Origin: an uncultured Pelagibacteraceae bacterium
Lineage (GTDB): Bacteria; Pseudomonadota; Alphaproteobacteria; Pelagibacterales; Pelagibacteraceae
Reading direction: 5' to 3'
Assembly: GCA_902524105.1 (NCBI GenBank)
Contig: CABZCD010000002.1
Location: 1-43,334, forward strand
Length of the DNA: 43,334 bases
Made by a program: the position numbers and the translations under genes. Under the pieces are notes generated by a model. It ran no database searches and had not been told where the DNA came from. It saw only the letters and a list, made by a program, of their open reading frames with translations. The number at the start of each line of letters is the position of its first letter. Within the stretch, counting starts at the first letter, position 1. Of this stretch, positions 8,397-17,229 are shown piece after piece.

Positions 8397-10336
8397 GATA
8401 AACACTCCTCATATTTGTTTTCTTCATTAGTTGATTCTTCGTTGGCTTTATAAACGTTTTTTGTCACATCTGTTGAAGAACCAGTGTTAACGTTCTCAGC
8501 TCTTTGTATTGATTTAGATCTGCAATAATACAGACTCTTCAATCCTTTTTTCCATGCTTGAAAATGTATTTGATGTAAATCTTTTTTATGAATATCCGCC
8601 GGAACAAAAACATTTATAGACTGAGCCTGAGATATATTTGGTGTTCTATCTGCTCCAAGTTCTACAATCCATCTTTGATCTATTTCAAATGCTGTTTTAA
8701 AAGTATCTTTTTCAACATCTGTTAAAAAATCTAAATGCGATACAGATCCCTGATTTGTTGTAATTGAAGACCAGGTTTCGTCATCATTTTTTCCATGTTT
8801 TTTTAGAATCTTAGCTAGATATTTATTTCTTACGTTAAATGAGCCGGACAAAGTTTTATGAGTATAACTATTTGCTGCAATAGGTTCAATTCCAGGAGAT
8901 GCGCCACCACATATAACTGAAATGGAAGCAGTTGGAGCTATTGCAGTTTTATTAGAAAATCTTTCTTTTATACCATACTCTTCAGCATCAGGACATGCTC
9001 CTCTTTCTTCTGCCAATTTAACAGAAGCTTGGTCAGCTTTTTCCTGTATGTGTCTAAAGATCTTTTGGTTCCACACTTTACTCATCACTGATCCAAAAGG
9101 AATATTTTTTTGTTGGAAAAAAGAGTGTAAACCCATAACACCTAAGCCTACGCTTCTTTCTCTCATAGCAGAATATTTAGCGTTACTGAAACTGTCGGGG
9201 GCTCTATTAATAAAATCAGACATTACGTTGTCTAAAAATCTCATTACATCTTCTACGAACATTGTATCATCTTTCCACTGATCATACATTTCAATGTTTA
9301 ATGATGATAAACAACAAACTGCTGTTCTCTCTTTTCCTGTGTTATCTGTTCCTGTTGGTAAAGTAATCTCACTACACAAATTAGATGTTTTAACTTTCAA
9401 ACCTGCAAGTTTATGATGTTGAGGAATCTGTCTGTTAACTGTATCAATATAAACAATGTAAGGTTCGCCTGTTTCGACTCTCGCAGTTAATAATCTGATC
9501 CACAAATTTCTTGCTGGTAATGTTGATTGCACAGAGCCATCTTTTGGACTTCTTAAGGCCCACTGACCATCTGTCTCTACTGCTCTCATAAAATCGTCAG
9601 AAACTAAAACGCCATGATGCAGGTTTAAAGATCTTCTATTTACATCTCCACCAGTTGGTCTTCTCATCTCTATAAATTCTTCAATTTCAGGATGATCTAT
9701 TGGAAGATAACATGCAGCAGACCCTCTTCTTAATGATCCTTGGCTTATAGCTAAAGTTAAAGAATCCATAACTTTTATAAATGGGATGATCCCTGAAGTT
9801 TTGCCTACTTTGCCAATTTTTTCTCCAATTGATCTTAAATTACCCCAGTAACTCCCTATGCCTCCACCTCTAGCTGCTAACCAAACATTTTCACTCCAAA
9901 GACCTAATATTCCTTCTAAGCTGTCTCCTGCCTCATTTAAAAAACAGGATATTGGTAAACCTCTCTCTGTCCCGCCATTTGATAATACTGGAGTTGCTGG
10001 CATGAACCATAAGTTGCTTATGTAGTTATATAATCTTTGAGCATGTAAATTGTCATCTGCATAAGTGCTTGCAACCCTAGCGAAAAGATCCTGAAAAGAC
10101 TCATTCGGACCCAAGTATCGATCTAATAATGTTGCTCTGCCAAAATCTGTTAAATTAGCATCTCTTGATCTATCAATCTTAATAGTAATCCCTTTTTCAT
10201 TTTGAAATAATTCTGTTTCGCCTGAAAGAGAAAATAAATCTGGTTTTTTAGGACCGTTTACAACCAGGTCATTTTGGTTCAACTGGCTTAAGTTGCCCAT
10301 AGCTTTTTTTATTGCCAATGATACGTTTTTACTCAT
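8387..10336 (-). CDS. nrdA: Class Ia ribonucleoside-diphosphate reductase, alpha (catalytic) subunit
   Basis: Reduces ribonucleoside diphosphates to deoxyribonucleotides with NrdB. It has 649 residues against 761 in E. coli. The active site is complete: Asn319-x-Cys321-x-Glu323 (NLCSEI), redox-pair cysteines Cys131 (ISCFL) and Cys341 or Cys342 (VCCLSS), the tyrosine pair of the radical path in SLYYCRS near the end, and a C-terminal CLSCQ shuttle. The first roughly 50 residues before the barrel are too short for an ATP-cone, so inhibition by dATP at the usual activity site is probably absent. Likely regulated by NrdR, from two sites upstream (10372-10418). It starts the nrdA-nrdB-methyltransferase run. 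Confidence 0.95.
   Translation of the reverse strand: MSKNVSLAIKKAMGNLSQLNQNDLVVNGPKKPDLFSLSGETELFQNEKGITIKIDRSRDANLTDFGRATLLDRYLGPNESFQDLFARVASTYADDNLHAQRLYNYISNLWFMPATPVLSNGGTERGLPISCFLNEAGDSLEGILGLWSENVWLAARGGGIGSYWGNLRSIGEKIGKVGKTSGIIPFIKVMDSLTLAISQGSLRRGSAACYLPIDHPEIEEFIEMRRPTGGDVNRRSLNLHHGVLVSDDFMRAVETDGQWALRSPKDGSVQSTLPARNLWIRLLTARVETGEPYIVYIDTVNRQIPQHHKLAGLKVKTSNLCSEITLPTGTDNTGKERTAVCCLSSLNIEMYDQWKDDTMFVEDVMRFLDNVMSDFINRAPDSFSNAKYSAMRERSVGLGVMGLHSFFQQKNIPFGSVMSKVWNQKIFRHIQEKADQASVKLAEERGACPDAEEYGIKERFSNKTAIAPTASISVICGGASPGIEPIAANSYTHKTLSGSFNVRNKYLAKILKKHGKNDDETWSSITTNQGSVSHLDFLTDVEKDTFKTAFEIDQRWIVELGADRTPNISQAQSINVFVPADIHKKDLHQIHFQAWKKGLKSLYYCRSKSIQRAENVNTGSSTDVTKNVYKANEESTNEENKYEECLSCQ
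8405..8410 (-). promoter_or_regulatory. Strong Shine-Dalgarno sequence for nrdB
   Basis: On the minus strand this reads GAGGAG and ends 8 nt before the ATG at 8396. It lies within the 3' end of nrdA and decides the nrdB start over the in-frame GTG at 8403-8405. Such complete ribosome sites are uncommon elsewhere in this window. Confidence 0.75.
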
Positions 10337-10371
10337 ATTTTTACTTGTTTTACTGGTTAAATGTTAATAAA

Positions 10372-10387
10372 CAACTATATGTTGTGT
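10372..10387. promoter_or_regulatory. NrdR box 1 upstream of nrdA
   Basis: The sequence CAACTATATGTTGTGT matches the known NrdR consensus acaCwAtATaTwGtgt at about 13 of 16 positions, including both core halves. It lies 36 bp before the nrdA start. NrdR is the ATP/dATP-sensing repressor of ribonucleotide reductase operons. The alignment was made by eye. Confidence 0.75.
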
Positions 10388-10402
10388 TACAGTTATGTTA
10401 AT

Positions 10403-10418
10403 ATACTATATAACAGCA
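10403..10418. promoter_or_regulatory. NrdR box 2 upstream of nrdA (degenerate right half)
   Basis: ATACTATATAACAGCA keeps the left half of the NrdR consensus (aCTATATa) but not the right half. Its core C is 31 bp from that of box 1, about three helical turns, which is the usual spacing of paired NrdR boxes. The spacing makes a weak match more credible. The rest of the 188 bp gap (10337-10524) must hold the divergent promoters of nrdA and of the phosphohexomutase; I could not pick out convincing -35/-10 pairs. Confidence 0.55.
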
Positions 10419-10524
10419 AAATCAACAGAACATTATAAGAACATTTGATTATTTTTGCAAGTGGAAAATATTGTTAATAAAACATTTAATAACAAATGCC
10501 TTTATTCTTTAGTATTTATATCTC

Positions 10525-11967
10525 ATGAAAATCAATCCAAATGGTTTTAGAGAGTATGATGCTAGGTGGGTCTTTGAAAAAGAGATCGATTTGGAGGGAA
10601 TCACTGATCTGGGTAAGGGCTTAGGTACTCAAATTACAAATCATACAAAAAAAAATAATCCAAGAGTTACTGTGGGGCATGATTATAGATCATACAGCGA
10701 AAAAATTAAAAAAGCTCTTATAGATGGTTTGATTTCAACAGGATGTTATGTTGAAGATTTAGGACTCTCTCTTTCTCCGATGGTTTACTTTGCTCAATTT
10801 AGTTTAAATTCTGATGCAGTCGCAATGGTAACTGCAAGTCATAATGAAAATGGCTGGACAGGAGTTAAAATGGGAGTCAAAAAAGGACTTACGCATGCGC
10901 CAGATGAGATGTCTGAGCTAAAAGATATTACTCTTAAAAAAAAATTTAAATCGGGTAAAGGAACTGTTAAAAAAATTAAAAATTTTAAGAACATATATAT
11001 GCAAGATTTAATTAAAAAAAATAAGATTAATAAAAAGATTAAAGCTGTGGTCGCTTGTGGCAATGGAACAGCAGGAGTTTTTGCGCCAGATATTTTGAGA
11101 GGTATAGGTTGCGAAGTAATAGAATTAGATTGCAAGTTAGATTGGTCTTTTCCAAAGTACAATCCCAATCCAGAAGATTTAGAAATGCTTCATGCTATTT
11201 CTGAAGCCGTCAAACAAAATAACGCAGATATAGGCTTTGGATTTGATGGAGATGGAGATAGATGCGGTGTTATAGATAATAAAGGTATTGAAATATTTTC
11301 AGATAAAATAGGTTTACTTATTGCTAGAAACCTATCTAAAAAATATAAAAATTCAAAATTTGTTGTAGATGTAAAATCAACTGGCCTTTTCTTAGAAGAT
11401 GAAGTTCTTTCTAATAATAATTGCAAAACTATTTACTGGAAAACTGGTCATTCTCATATAAAAAGAAAAGTTAATATTGAAAAAGCTCTTGCAGGTTTTG
11501 AAAAAAGTGGTCATTTCTTTTTTAATAAACCATTGGGCTACGGATATGATGATGGAATCAACTCCGCAATTCAAGTATGTCATCTTTTAGAAAATCAAAA
11601 TAAAAAAATGAGTGATATTATAAATACCTTGCCTGTTACTTACCAGACACCCACAATGGCACCCTATTGTAAGGATGAGGAAAAATATGAAGTTGTTAAT
11701 AACTTGATTAAACAAGTTGAACAACTTAAAAAAGATAACACTAAAATTGATGGTCAATTAATAACAAATATATTAACAGTGAATGGAGTAAGATTTTCTT
11801 TAGAGGATGGTTCATGGGGTTTAATACGTGCTTCTTCAAATAAACCATCACTTGTCGTTGTGACAGAAAGCCCAACATCAGACTCAAGAAAAAAAAGTAT
11901 ATTTAAATTTATTGATAGATTATTACAGCAAACCGGAAAAGTCGGTGAATATGATCAAAAAATATAA
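10525..11967 (+). CDS. Phosphomannomutase/phosphoglucomutase (alpha-D-phosphohexomutase family)
   Basis: Interconverts hexose 1- and 6-phosphates, feeding GDP-mannose or glucose-1-P into glycan synthesis. The 480 residues have the four-domain layout: a phosphoserine loop TASHNENGWTGVKMG near 105-119, a metal loop FDGDGDRCG near 243-251, a sugar-specificity loop GFEKSGHFFFN near 326-336, and a C-terminal phosphate-binding stretch RASSNKPSLVVVTES near 438-452. The GFEKSGH loop is of the type shared by dual PMM/PGM enzymes (ManB/AlgC-like), rather than the GEMSGH motif of many PMMs or the GlmM type. It converges with the formyltransferase gene 4 bp away. Dual specificity is inferred. Confidence 0.85.
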   Translation: MKINPNGFREYDARWVFEKEIDLEGITDLGKGLGTQITNHTKKNNPRVTVGHDYRSYSEKIKKALIDGLISTGCYVEDLGLSLSPMVYFAQFSLNSDAVAMVTASHNENGWTGVKMGVKKGLTHAPDEMSELKDITLKKKFKSGKGTVKKIKNFKNIYMQDLIKKNKINKKIKAVVACGNGTAGVFAPDILRGIGCEVIELDCKLDWSFPKYNPNPEDLEMLHAISEAVKQNNADIGFGFDGDGDRCGVIDNKGIEIFSDKIGLLIARNLSKKYKNSKFVVDVKSTGLFLEDEVLSNNNCKTIYWKTGHSHIKRKVNIEKALAGFEKSGHFFFNKPLGYGYDDGINSAIQVCHLLENQNKKMSDIINTLPVTYQTPTMAPYCKDEEKYEVVNNLIKQVEQLKKDNTKIDGQLITNILTVNGVRFSLEDGSWGLIRASSNKPSLVVVTESPTSDSRKKSIFKFIDRLLQQTGKVGEYDQKI

Positions 11968-11971
11968 TTTT

Positions 11972-12757
11972 CTACTTTGGGCTTTTTAAGAATTTTTTTT
12001 TATTGAGATAGCTTTTGTTAACTATGTAATATGTCTTTGACCCAATATCAAATTGAGGTGGGGTAAAGGGTTCATGCAACATTGATCTAATATACTTTAG
12101 TATTTTTTTACCTTTCCATCTCCAATTTATAGTGCCTTTATTAGGTAGTTCTTTCTTTCTATATTTAGACGAGGAAAAATTAATATTCTTATATTTAAAT
12201 TTTTCTTTCTTTAAAATTTTTAAGTATATTTTCTTAAACTCATTAAATGATACTAGGGTAAACTTTTTGTAAATAGTTTCAGCTGTATCATGGTCATGTA
12301 TTTTAATTTTGATTTGAGAAATCACTTTTCCTGTATCAATTTTTTTTCCTATCCAATGGGTTGAGATACCTGTGTATCTTTCGCCATTGAATATAGCGTG
12401 CGGAATTGAATATCTTCCTCTATATTTTGGTAATAAAGAAGGATGTATATTTAATGCTCCTAGCTTTGATTTATCCAAAATATTTAAAGGCAAAATTTGA
12501 CTTGAGCCTATAGAAAAAATTACATCTATATTAAAGTTTTTATTGTTAAGTAATTTAGAAAGTTTTTTTAAAGAGACTATTTTAATCTTATTTTTTATTC
12601 CAAGTTTTTTTAAAGACTTATTAAAAACATTGTCCTTACCAGTGTCATCTAAATTTGGGACTAAATATATTGGTTTATTTTTTTTTTTTATTAGATAATT
12701 TAAACAATAATAACCTAGTTGTTTTCCTCCAATAAAAATGTAGTTTAATTTGTTCAT
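11972..12757 (-). CDS. Formyltransferase-family enzyme, possibly an amino-sugar N-formyltransferase
   Basis: A 261-residue protein with the 10-formyltetrahydrofolate-dependent formyltransferase core. The catalytic triad is visible as Asn103 and His105 in LNIHPSLLPKYRG and Asp141 in KKIDTGKVIS. Family members include methionyl-tRNA formyltransferase, PurN, and sugar N-formyltransferases that act on dTDP-amino sugars. Met-tRNA enzymes are usually about 310 residues with an OB-fold tail. Here the C-terminal part after residue 200 is short and basic, so a sugar role is favoured. Neighbouring phosphohexomutase, C-methyltransferase and aminotransferase genes fit surface sugar synthesis. The substrate is not proven. 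Confidence 0.7.
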   Translation of the reverse strand: MNKLNYIFIGGKQLGYYCLNYLIKKKNKPIYLVPNLDDTGKDNVFNKSLKKLGIKNKIKIVSLKKLSKLLNNKNFNIDVIFSIGSSQILPLNILDKSKLGALNIHPSLLPKYRGRYSIPHAIFNGERYTGISTHWIGKKIDTGKVISQIKIKIHDHDTAETIYKKFTLVSFNEFKKIYLKILKKEKFKYKNINFSSSKYRKKELPNKGTINWRWKGKKILKYIRSMLHEPFTPPQFDIGSKTYYIVNKSYLNKKKFLKSPK

Positions 12758-12811
12758 ATTTTACATTAAAAATATTAATTAACTAATTAAACATGTTTAT
12801 TTTACATATCA

Positions 12812-14107
12812 ATGAGTTTTAAAACAACAAACAATATATCACTATTTCATTTAATTTTTTCTTGCTTAATAGTTTTGCTATATTTCGTGGGTTTTATATT
12901 TAAAGAAAACGTGCCTGGAGGCAGCCCAGAAGATTTTAATGCTTTTGTTTGGAAAAATATAAATAGTTTTAAAGACAATTTTTATTATTCTTTAATAAAT
13001 TATAACGAAATGGCTGATGCCAATTTTCCTGGTTTTTACATTATATCATCCTTAAATCCTTTTTCACATTCAGTCGAAACATTTCATTTATTTAGTTTGA
13101 TAATAGGGTTTTTAACTTTTGTCGTCTTTGGCTTTTTATTATCACTAAATGATAATTCTAATAATAAAACAATAAGCTTTTCAATAGCATCGTTAATTTT
13201 AATACTACCTTTTTTTATTTCAAGAAATTATTGGGGGACGTCGGGCGGGCTTGCTTGGTTCGTTTTTATTTTATGTTTATTTTATTTTCAAACAATCAAA
13301 AATAAAATTGAAAACAACGTAATTGTACCCTTGCACAATATCTTTGTGTTATGTTTATTAACCTCAATTTTATTATATATTCGAGCTTCATATGTTTTTT
13401 TAGCATTGTATATTGTTTTATATTTTTTATTAATTGTAAAAAAAAATAAAATTACAATACTTGTCTTATTATTTTATTTTATTTGTTCACTGCCAGGATT
13501 ATATTTAATTTACATGTGGAATTATTCTACCAGTGATGACATAAATGCTTTAAAATTTATTAACTTTAAAAATATATTATTAAATTTTCCAATTTTATCT
13601 TCTTATTTAACTTTTTATCTTTTTCCTCTTTTAATTATAGGCATTAAATTTGTTACCAAAAAAACATTTATTAAATATCTTAAAATTTTTTCTATATTTT
13701 TTATATTTTATTTATTTTTATTACTGCTTGATAAGTTTGAATATTTAGGTTCATATAATTATGGAGGTGGTGCTATATTAAAATTAAATTATATTTTAAT
13801 AGAAAATAATTATTTTTTGCTTTTATTATCAAGTTTAATTGGCTGTTGTTTATTATACGCTTTTTTGGAAAAAAATTTTTTAGAAAATATTATTCTTATT
13901 ATACCTATTCTACTAATTTATGGCTTGACTGATTATCCGTTTCAAGACTACTTTGAGCCGCTAATTATCTTTTTGTTTTTCTCTGGGATGATCAAATGTT
14001 CATTTTACAGCTTCTTTGTTCAAAACAAAAAAATAATTTTTTATATTTATTCTTTTTATTTTATATCTTTCTTAACTGCTTCTATATATATAAAAAACTT
14101 TGTTTAA
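12812..14107 (+). CDS. Multi-pass membrane protein of unknown function (glycosyltransferase C-like topology)
   Basis: I do not recognise a family with confidence. The 431 residues contain about ten or eleven hydrophobic helices, starting with LIFSCLIVLLYFVGFIF near 14-30. The first periplasmic loop is long (about residues 33-70, with PEDFNAF and NEMADANFPGF). An acidic first loop ahead of an N-P/F-P-G segment is reminiscent of GT-C polyprenol-dependent glycosyltransferases, but no diagnostic motif is clear. Codon use is extremely AT-rich, except for a short GC pocket encoding YWGTSGGLAWF near 141-151. It lies between sugar-modification genes, so a part in surface polymer assembly is plausible. 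It ends against the convergent C-methyltransferase without overlap. Confidence 0.6.
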   Translation: MSFKTTNNISLFHLIFSCLIVLLYFVGFIFKENVPGGSPEDFNAFVWKNINSFKDNFYYSLINYNEMADANFPGFYIISSLNPFSHSVETFHLFSLIIGFLTFVVFGFLLSLNDNSNNKTISFSIASLILILPFFISRNYWGTSGGLAWFVFILCLFYFQTIKNKIENNVIVPLHNIFVLCLLTSILLYIRASYVFLALYIVLYFLLIVKKNKITILVLLFYFICSLPGLYLIYMWNYSTSDDINALKFINFKNILLNFPILSSYLTFYLFPLLIIGIKFVTKKTFIKYLKIFSIFFIFYLFLLLLDKFEYLGSYNYGGGAILKLNYILIENNYFLLLLSSLIGCCLLYAFLEKNFLENIILIIPILLIYGLTDYPFQDYFEPLIIFLFFSGMIKCSFYSFFVQNKKIIFYIYSFYFISFLTASIYIKNFV

Positions 14108-15337
14108 TTAAATTATCTTAGGAAAGGGAAGAGGAACTATAAATTTGCCTTTGTAACCCTTGACTTTTAAATTTTTCATTATGCTTTTGCCATAATGCCA
14201 GGACAATATTAAAGCATATTCTGGTTGGTTTTCAAAAAAATTTTCCTCATCTAAAACTGGTATATGTGTATTTGGTGTAAATAAATTAAGTTTTAATGAG
14301 CTACTTTGTTCTGCAATATAATCAATTATATCTCTATTAATATTGCAATATGATAGTAAAGTTATTGATCGTCCCGGACAGCCTATTCCTACAATATTTT
14401 TTCCCTCTTTTTTAATTTTTCGTAAAATATTTAATAAGTTATTTTTACTTTTAATAACATCTTTACTAAATTTTTTGTATTTTGATGTTTTAAAAAATCC
14501 TTTCTTTTTCTCTAAATCTAGTAGTTGTTTTACATTCCTGTTTGGACTTATATTTTTGTTTAAAGTTGCACAAATTCTTATTGAGCCACCATAATTAGGA
14601 ATTCTGATTGCATCTATTATTTTAAGTCCATGTTTTTCCATAAGATATATTAATGGTTTAATTAGATAAAATCTTAGGTGTTCATGATAAATTGAGTCAT
14701 ATTGTAAATCTTCAATTATATCGACTGCATAATGAGACTCTGTAACAAAAACTCCCTCTTTGGGATCTAAAAGGATTTTTATAGCTTTCATAAAAGAGTT
14801 AAGTTTATCTACATGTGCGAAAAGATTAGTGCCAGTAATTACAGATGCTTTTTTATATCTTTTTGAAATATATTTAGCAGTAGATACACTAAAGAACTTT
14901 TGAATTGTTTTTATTCCACTTTTATTAGCAATTTTGGATATATTAGTGGGCTCAACCCCAAGTGTCTGAAACTTCATTTGCTTAAATCCTTTAAGCAATG
15001 TTCCATCGTTAGAACCTATGTCTATAGCTAAAGGTTTTTTTGAAAACTTAAACCTTTTTTTGAGATAAACTGATGTTCCTTGCAATAACTTCACCAACGG
15101 TTTAGTTATGCTTGATTTGTATGGATAGTCTAAATGAAATAATTCTTTGTTATCTACGATAAAGTCTAATTGTAATAATTGACAATTGTGACATCTTACT
15201 AAATTTAATGGATAGCTTTTTTCTTTACGTTTTGTTTCTTCATAAGTTAACAAAGTATCACAAAGACCTGTGGCTCCAAGGCTTATAATTTTCTTAATTT
15301 TTTTTGAGCTACAAATTTGACATCGATTTATTTTCAT
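14108..15337 (-). CDS. Sugar C-methyltransferase-like protein (Zn-finger + SAM methyltransferase + C-terminal domain)
   Basis: Three-part architecture of NDP-hexose C-methyltransferases such as the TylCIII/NovU group. An N-terminal zinc-binding region has CxxC pairs (CQICSSKK near 5-12 and CHNCQLLQ near 45-52). A SAM domain follows, with AIDIGSNDGTLLKGF near 104-118. The C-terminal domain contains GYGCPG-like NIVGIGCPGRS near 332-342. I start at ATG 15335-15337, placing the first cysteine pair five residues in as in the family; an in-frame TTG at 15389-15391 would add 18 unrelated hydrophobic residues. Some family members lack catalysis. It diverges from the GT2 gene at 15401 and is probably part of a deoxysugar pathway. 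Confidence 0.75.
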   Translation of the reverse strand: MKINRCQICSSKKIKKIISLGATGLCDTLLTYEETKRKEKSYPLNLVRCHNCQLLQLDFIVDNKELFHLDYPYKSSITKPLVKLLQGTSVYLKKRFKFSKKPLAIDIGSNDGTLLKGFKQMKFQTLGVEPTNISKIANKSGIKTIQKFFSVSTAKYISKRYKKASVITGTNLFAHVDKLNSFMKAIKILLDPKEGVFVTESHYAVDIIEDLQYDSIYHEHLRFYLIKPLIYLMEKHGLKIIDAIRIPNYGGSIRICATLNKNISPNRNVKQLLDLEKKKGFFKTSKYKKFSKDVIKSKNNLLNILRKIKKEGKNIVGIGCPGRSITLLSYCNINRDIIDYIAEQSSSLKLNLFTPNTHIPVLDEENFFENQPEYALILSWHYGKSIMKNLKVKGYKGKFIVPLPFPKII

Positions 15338-15400
15338 TGGCTTATCAATTAAAATTATGTAAATATAATAGACAATATTAACTAAACACAAAAGTAGTAT

Positions 15401-16135
15401 TTGAAAAAAGAATTATCAATAATTTTACCTGTATTCAACGAAAAAGATAGTCTTCCAATTATGGTGAGGTTGCTCAATTCAACAATTAAATTTAAAAAAG
15501 AGATTATAATTGTGTATGATGATCAAAATGATAACAGCGTAGAAGTAGCAAAAGAGTTGGCAGCGGAGTTACCAGATATAACTTTAGTTCATAATAATAT
15601 TGGCAAAGGAGCTAAATATGCAGTTGAAATGGGTGTACGTATTTCAAAATATGAAAATATTTTAATTACTGCTGTAGATGAGATTTTTCCAATTATTTCT
15701 GTTGAGAATATGTTAAATAAACTAATCAAAGAAAATTTAGACTTAGTCAGCGGGACAAGGTATTCTAAAGGAGGAGTTCGATTAGGCGGGTCATTAATAG
15801 GTGCAGTACTTTCAAAAATAGCAAATAAATCTTTTTATTTTCTCACTAATATTCCTTTAAGTGATTGCACAACCGGTATCAAAATGATGAAGAAGAGTCT
15901 TTGGAAATCAATTAAGATAGACTCAAAACCTATCGCATGGGCTTTTGCATTCGAACTGTCTATAAAAGCATACTTAAATAATTATAGAATTGATGAATAT
16001 CCATTAAAATCTGTTGATAGACTGTTTGGAGGAAGCTCAACTTTCAAATTAGGTCCATGGGTAAAAGAATACTTGAAATGGTTTATTTGGGGTTATTTAA
16101 ACATAAAAAAAAGGAATAGAAATGAAAAAAATTAA
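15401..16135 (+). CDS. Family 2 glycosyltransferase (dolichol-phosphate mannosyltransferase-like)
   Basis: A 244-residue GT-A fold enzyme. It starts at a TTG, and no later start would keep the N-terminal nucleotide-binding strand LSIILPVFNEKDSLP (residues 5-19). IIIVYDDQNDNS follows near 36-47, and IGKGAKYAVEMG near 67-78. The position of the metal-binding DxD reads TAVDEIFP near 92-99, a changed version of the usual DADL. SGTRYSKGG near 118-126 and DCTTGIKMM near 156-164 match polyprenyl-phosphate sugar transferases. There is no C-terminal membrane domain. Probably transfers a sugar to a lipid carrier or glycan. It overlaps the aminotransferase by 14 bp. Confidence 0.8.
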   Translation: MKKELSIILPVFNEKDSLPIMVRLLNSTIKFKKEIIIVYDDQNDNSVEVAKELAAELPDITLVHNNIGKGAKYAVEMGVRISKYENILITAVDEIFPIISVENMLNKLIKENLDLVSGTRYSKGGVRLGGSLIGAVLSKIANKSFYFLTNIPLSDCTTGIKMMKKSLWKSIKIDSKPIAWAFAFELSIKAYLNNYRIDEYPLKSVDRLFGGSSTFKLGPWVKEYLKWFIWGYLNIKKRNRNEKN

Positions 16136-17216
16136 TTTTTGGGAAACAGATGTTGGTTTAAAAGATTTTATCTATCAAAAAAAAATTTTCCAACAAAATT
16201 TTCCTAATGAAGGAAATTATGTAATTAAACTTCAAAATCAAATTAAAAAAATGTTACAAGTTAAGTATTGTATTGCGTTACCTAGTTGCACAAGCGCTTT
16301 GTATTTAGCAGTAAAAATTCTTAATCTCAAAAAAAATCAAGAAATTTTAATACCTAATATAACTTTTGCTGCGTCAGCCAATGCTGCTTTCATGGCAGGG
16401 GTGAAAATTAAATTTGTAGATGTTAATCCTGAAACTCTAAATATAGATTTATCTGATTTAAAAAAAAAAATTAATAAGAATACCAAAGCTATAATGCCAG
16501 TTCATGTTTCTGGTAGAGCTTGCGATATGAGCTCAATAATGAAAATTGCAAAGAAAAAAAAACTATATGTGATAGAAGATGCTGCAGAGGCTTTTTTATC
16601 TAAATATAAAAAAAAATTTTTAGGTACTATTGGTGATATGGGTTGTTTTTCCTTGTCACCAAATAAGATTTTTACATCTGGTCAGGGTGGTTTACTAGTA
16701 ACAAATAACAAACAATTTTATAAAAAACTAAGTGTGTTTAAAACTCAAGGGAGAGTTGGCTCAACAACTGGAGGAAATGACTTGCATATCTCAGTTGGAG
16801 GTAATTTTAAGCTATCAAATATAAGTGCTGGACTGGCTATTACCCAACTTAAAAAAGTCAATTCTAGAAAAAAAATTCTAATTAAAAATCATTTAAATTA
16901 CAAAAATGGTCTTAAAAAACTTCAAAAATTAAAAATTGTTAATTTTGATATTAAAAATAATGAATTGCCACTATGGACAGATATAATTTGTGAAAAAAGA
17001 GACAAATTATTCAATTACCTTAAAAAAAACAATATTATTTGTAGAAAATTTTGGTATCCATTAAGTAAAAAAAACTTTTATTCTAATCAAAAACATAATT
17101 CATTTAAAAATACAAAAAAAATTGAAAATAAAATAATGTGGTTACCATCTTCTTTTATGATGAAGTCAAAAGACCAAAGATATATTATTAATAAAATCTT
17201 AAAGTTTTATACATGA
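16122..17216 (+). CDS. DegT/DnrJ/EryC1/StrS-family PLP-dependent sugar aminotransferase
   Basis: Predicted to aminate a keto-sugar nucleotide. The 364 residues follow the family order: substrate/PLP phosphate stretch PSCTSALYLAV near 54-64, PNITFAASANA near 78-88, cofactor Asp153 in VIEDAAEAF, and Lys182 (Schiff-base lysine) in SLSPNKIFTSGQGG. Its ATG lies inside the end of the GT2 gene, behind an AAGGAA ribosome site, so translation is coupled. With the nearby formyltransferase it could make an N-formylated sugar, though that link is inference. Confidence 0.87.
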   Translation: MKKINFWETDVGLKDFIYQKKIFQQNFPNEGNYVIKLQNQIKKMLQVKYCIALPSCTSALYLAVKILNLKKNQEILIPNITFAASANAAFMAGVKIKFVDVNPETLNIDLSDLKKKINKNTKAIMPVHVSGRACDMSSIMKIAKKKKLYVIEDAAEAFLSKYKKKFLGTIGDMGCFSLSPNKIFTSGQGGLLVTNNKQFYKKLSVFKTQGRVGSTTGGNDLHISVGGNFKLSNISAGLAITQLKKVNSRKKILIKNHLNYKNGLKKLQKLKIVNFDIKNNELPLWTDIICEKRDKLFNYLKKNNIICRKFWYPLSKKNFYSNQKHNSFKNTKKIENKIMWLPSSFMMKSKDQRYIINKILKFYT

Positions 17217-17229
17217 TTGAAAAATTTAA

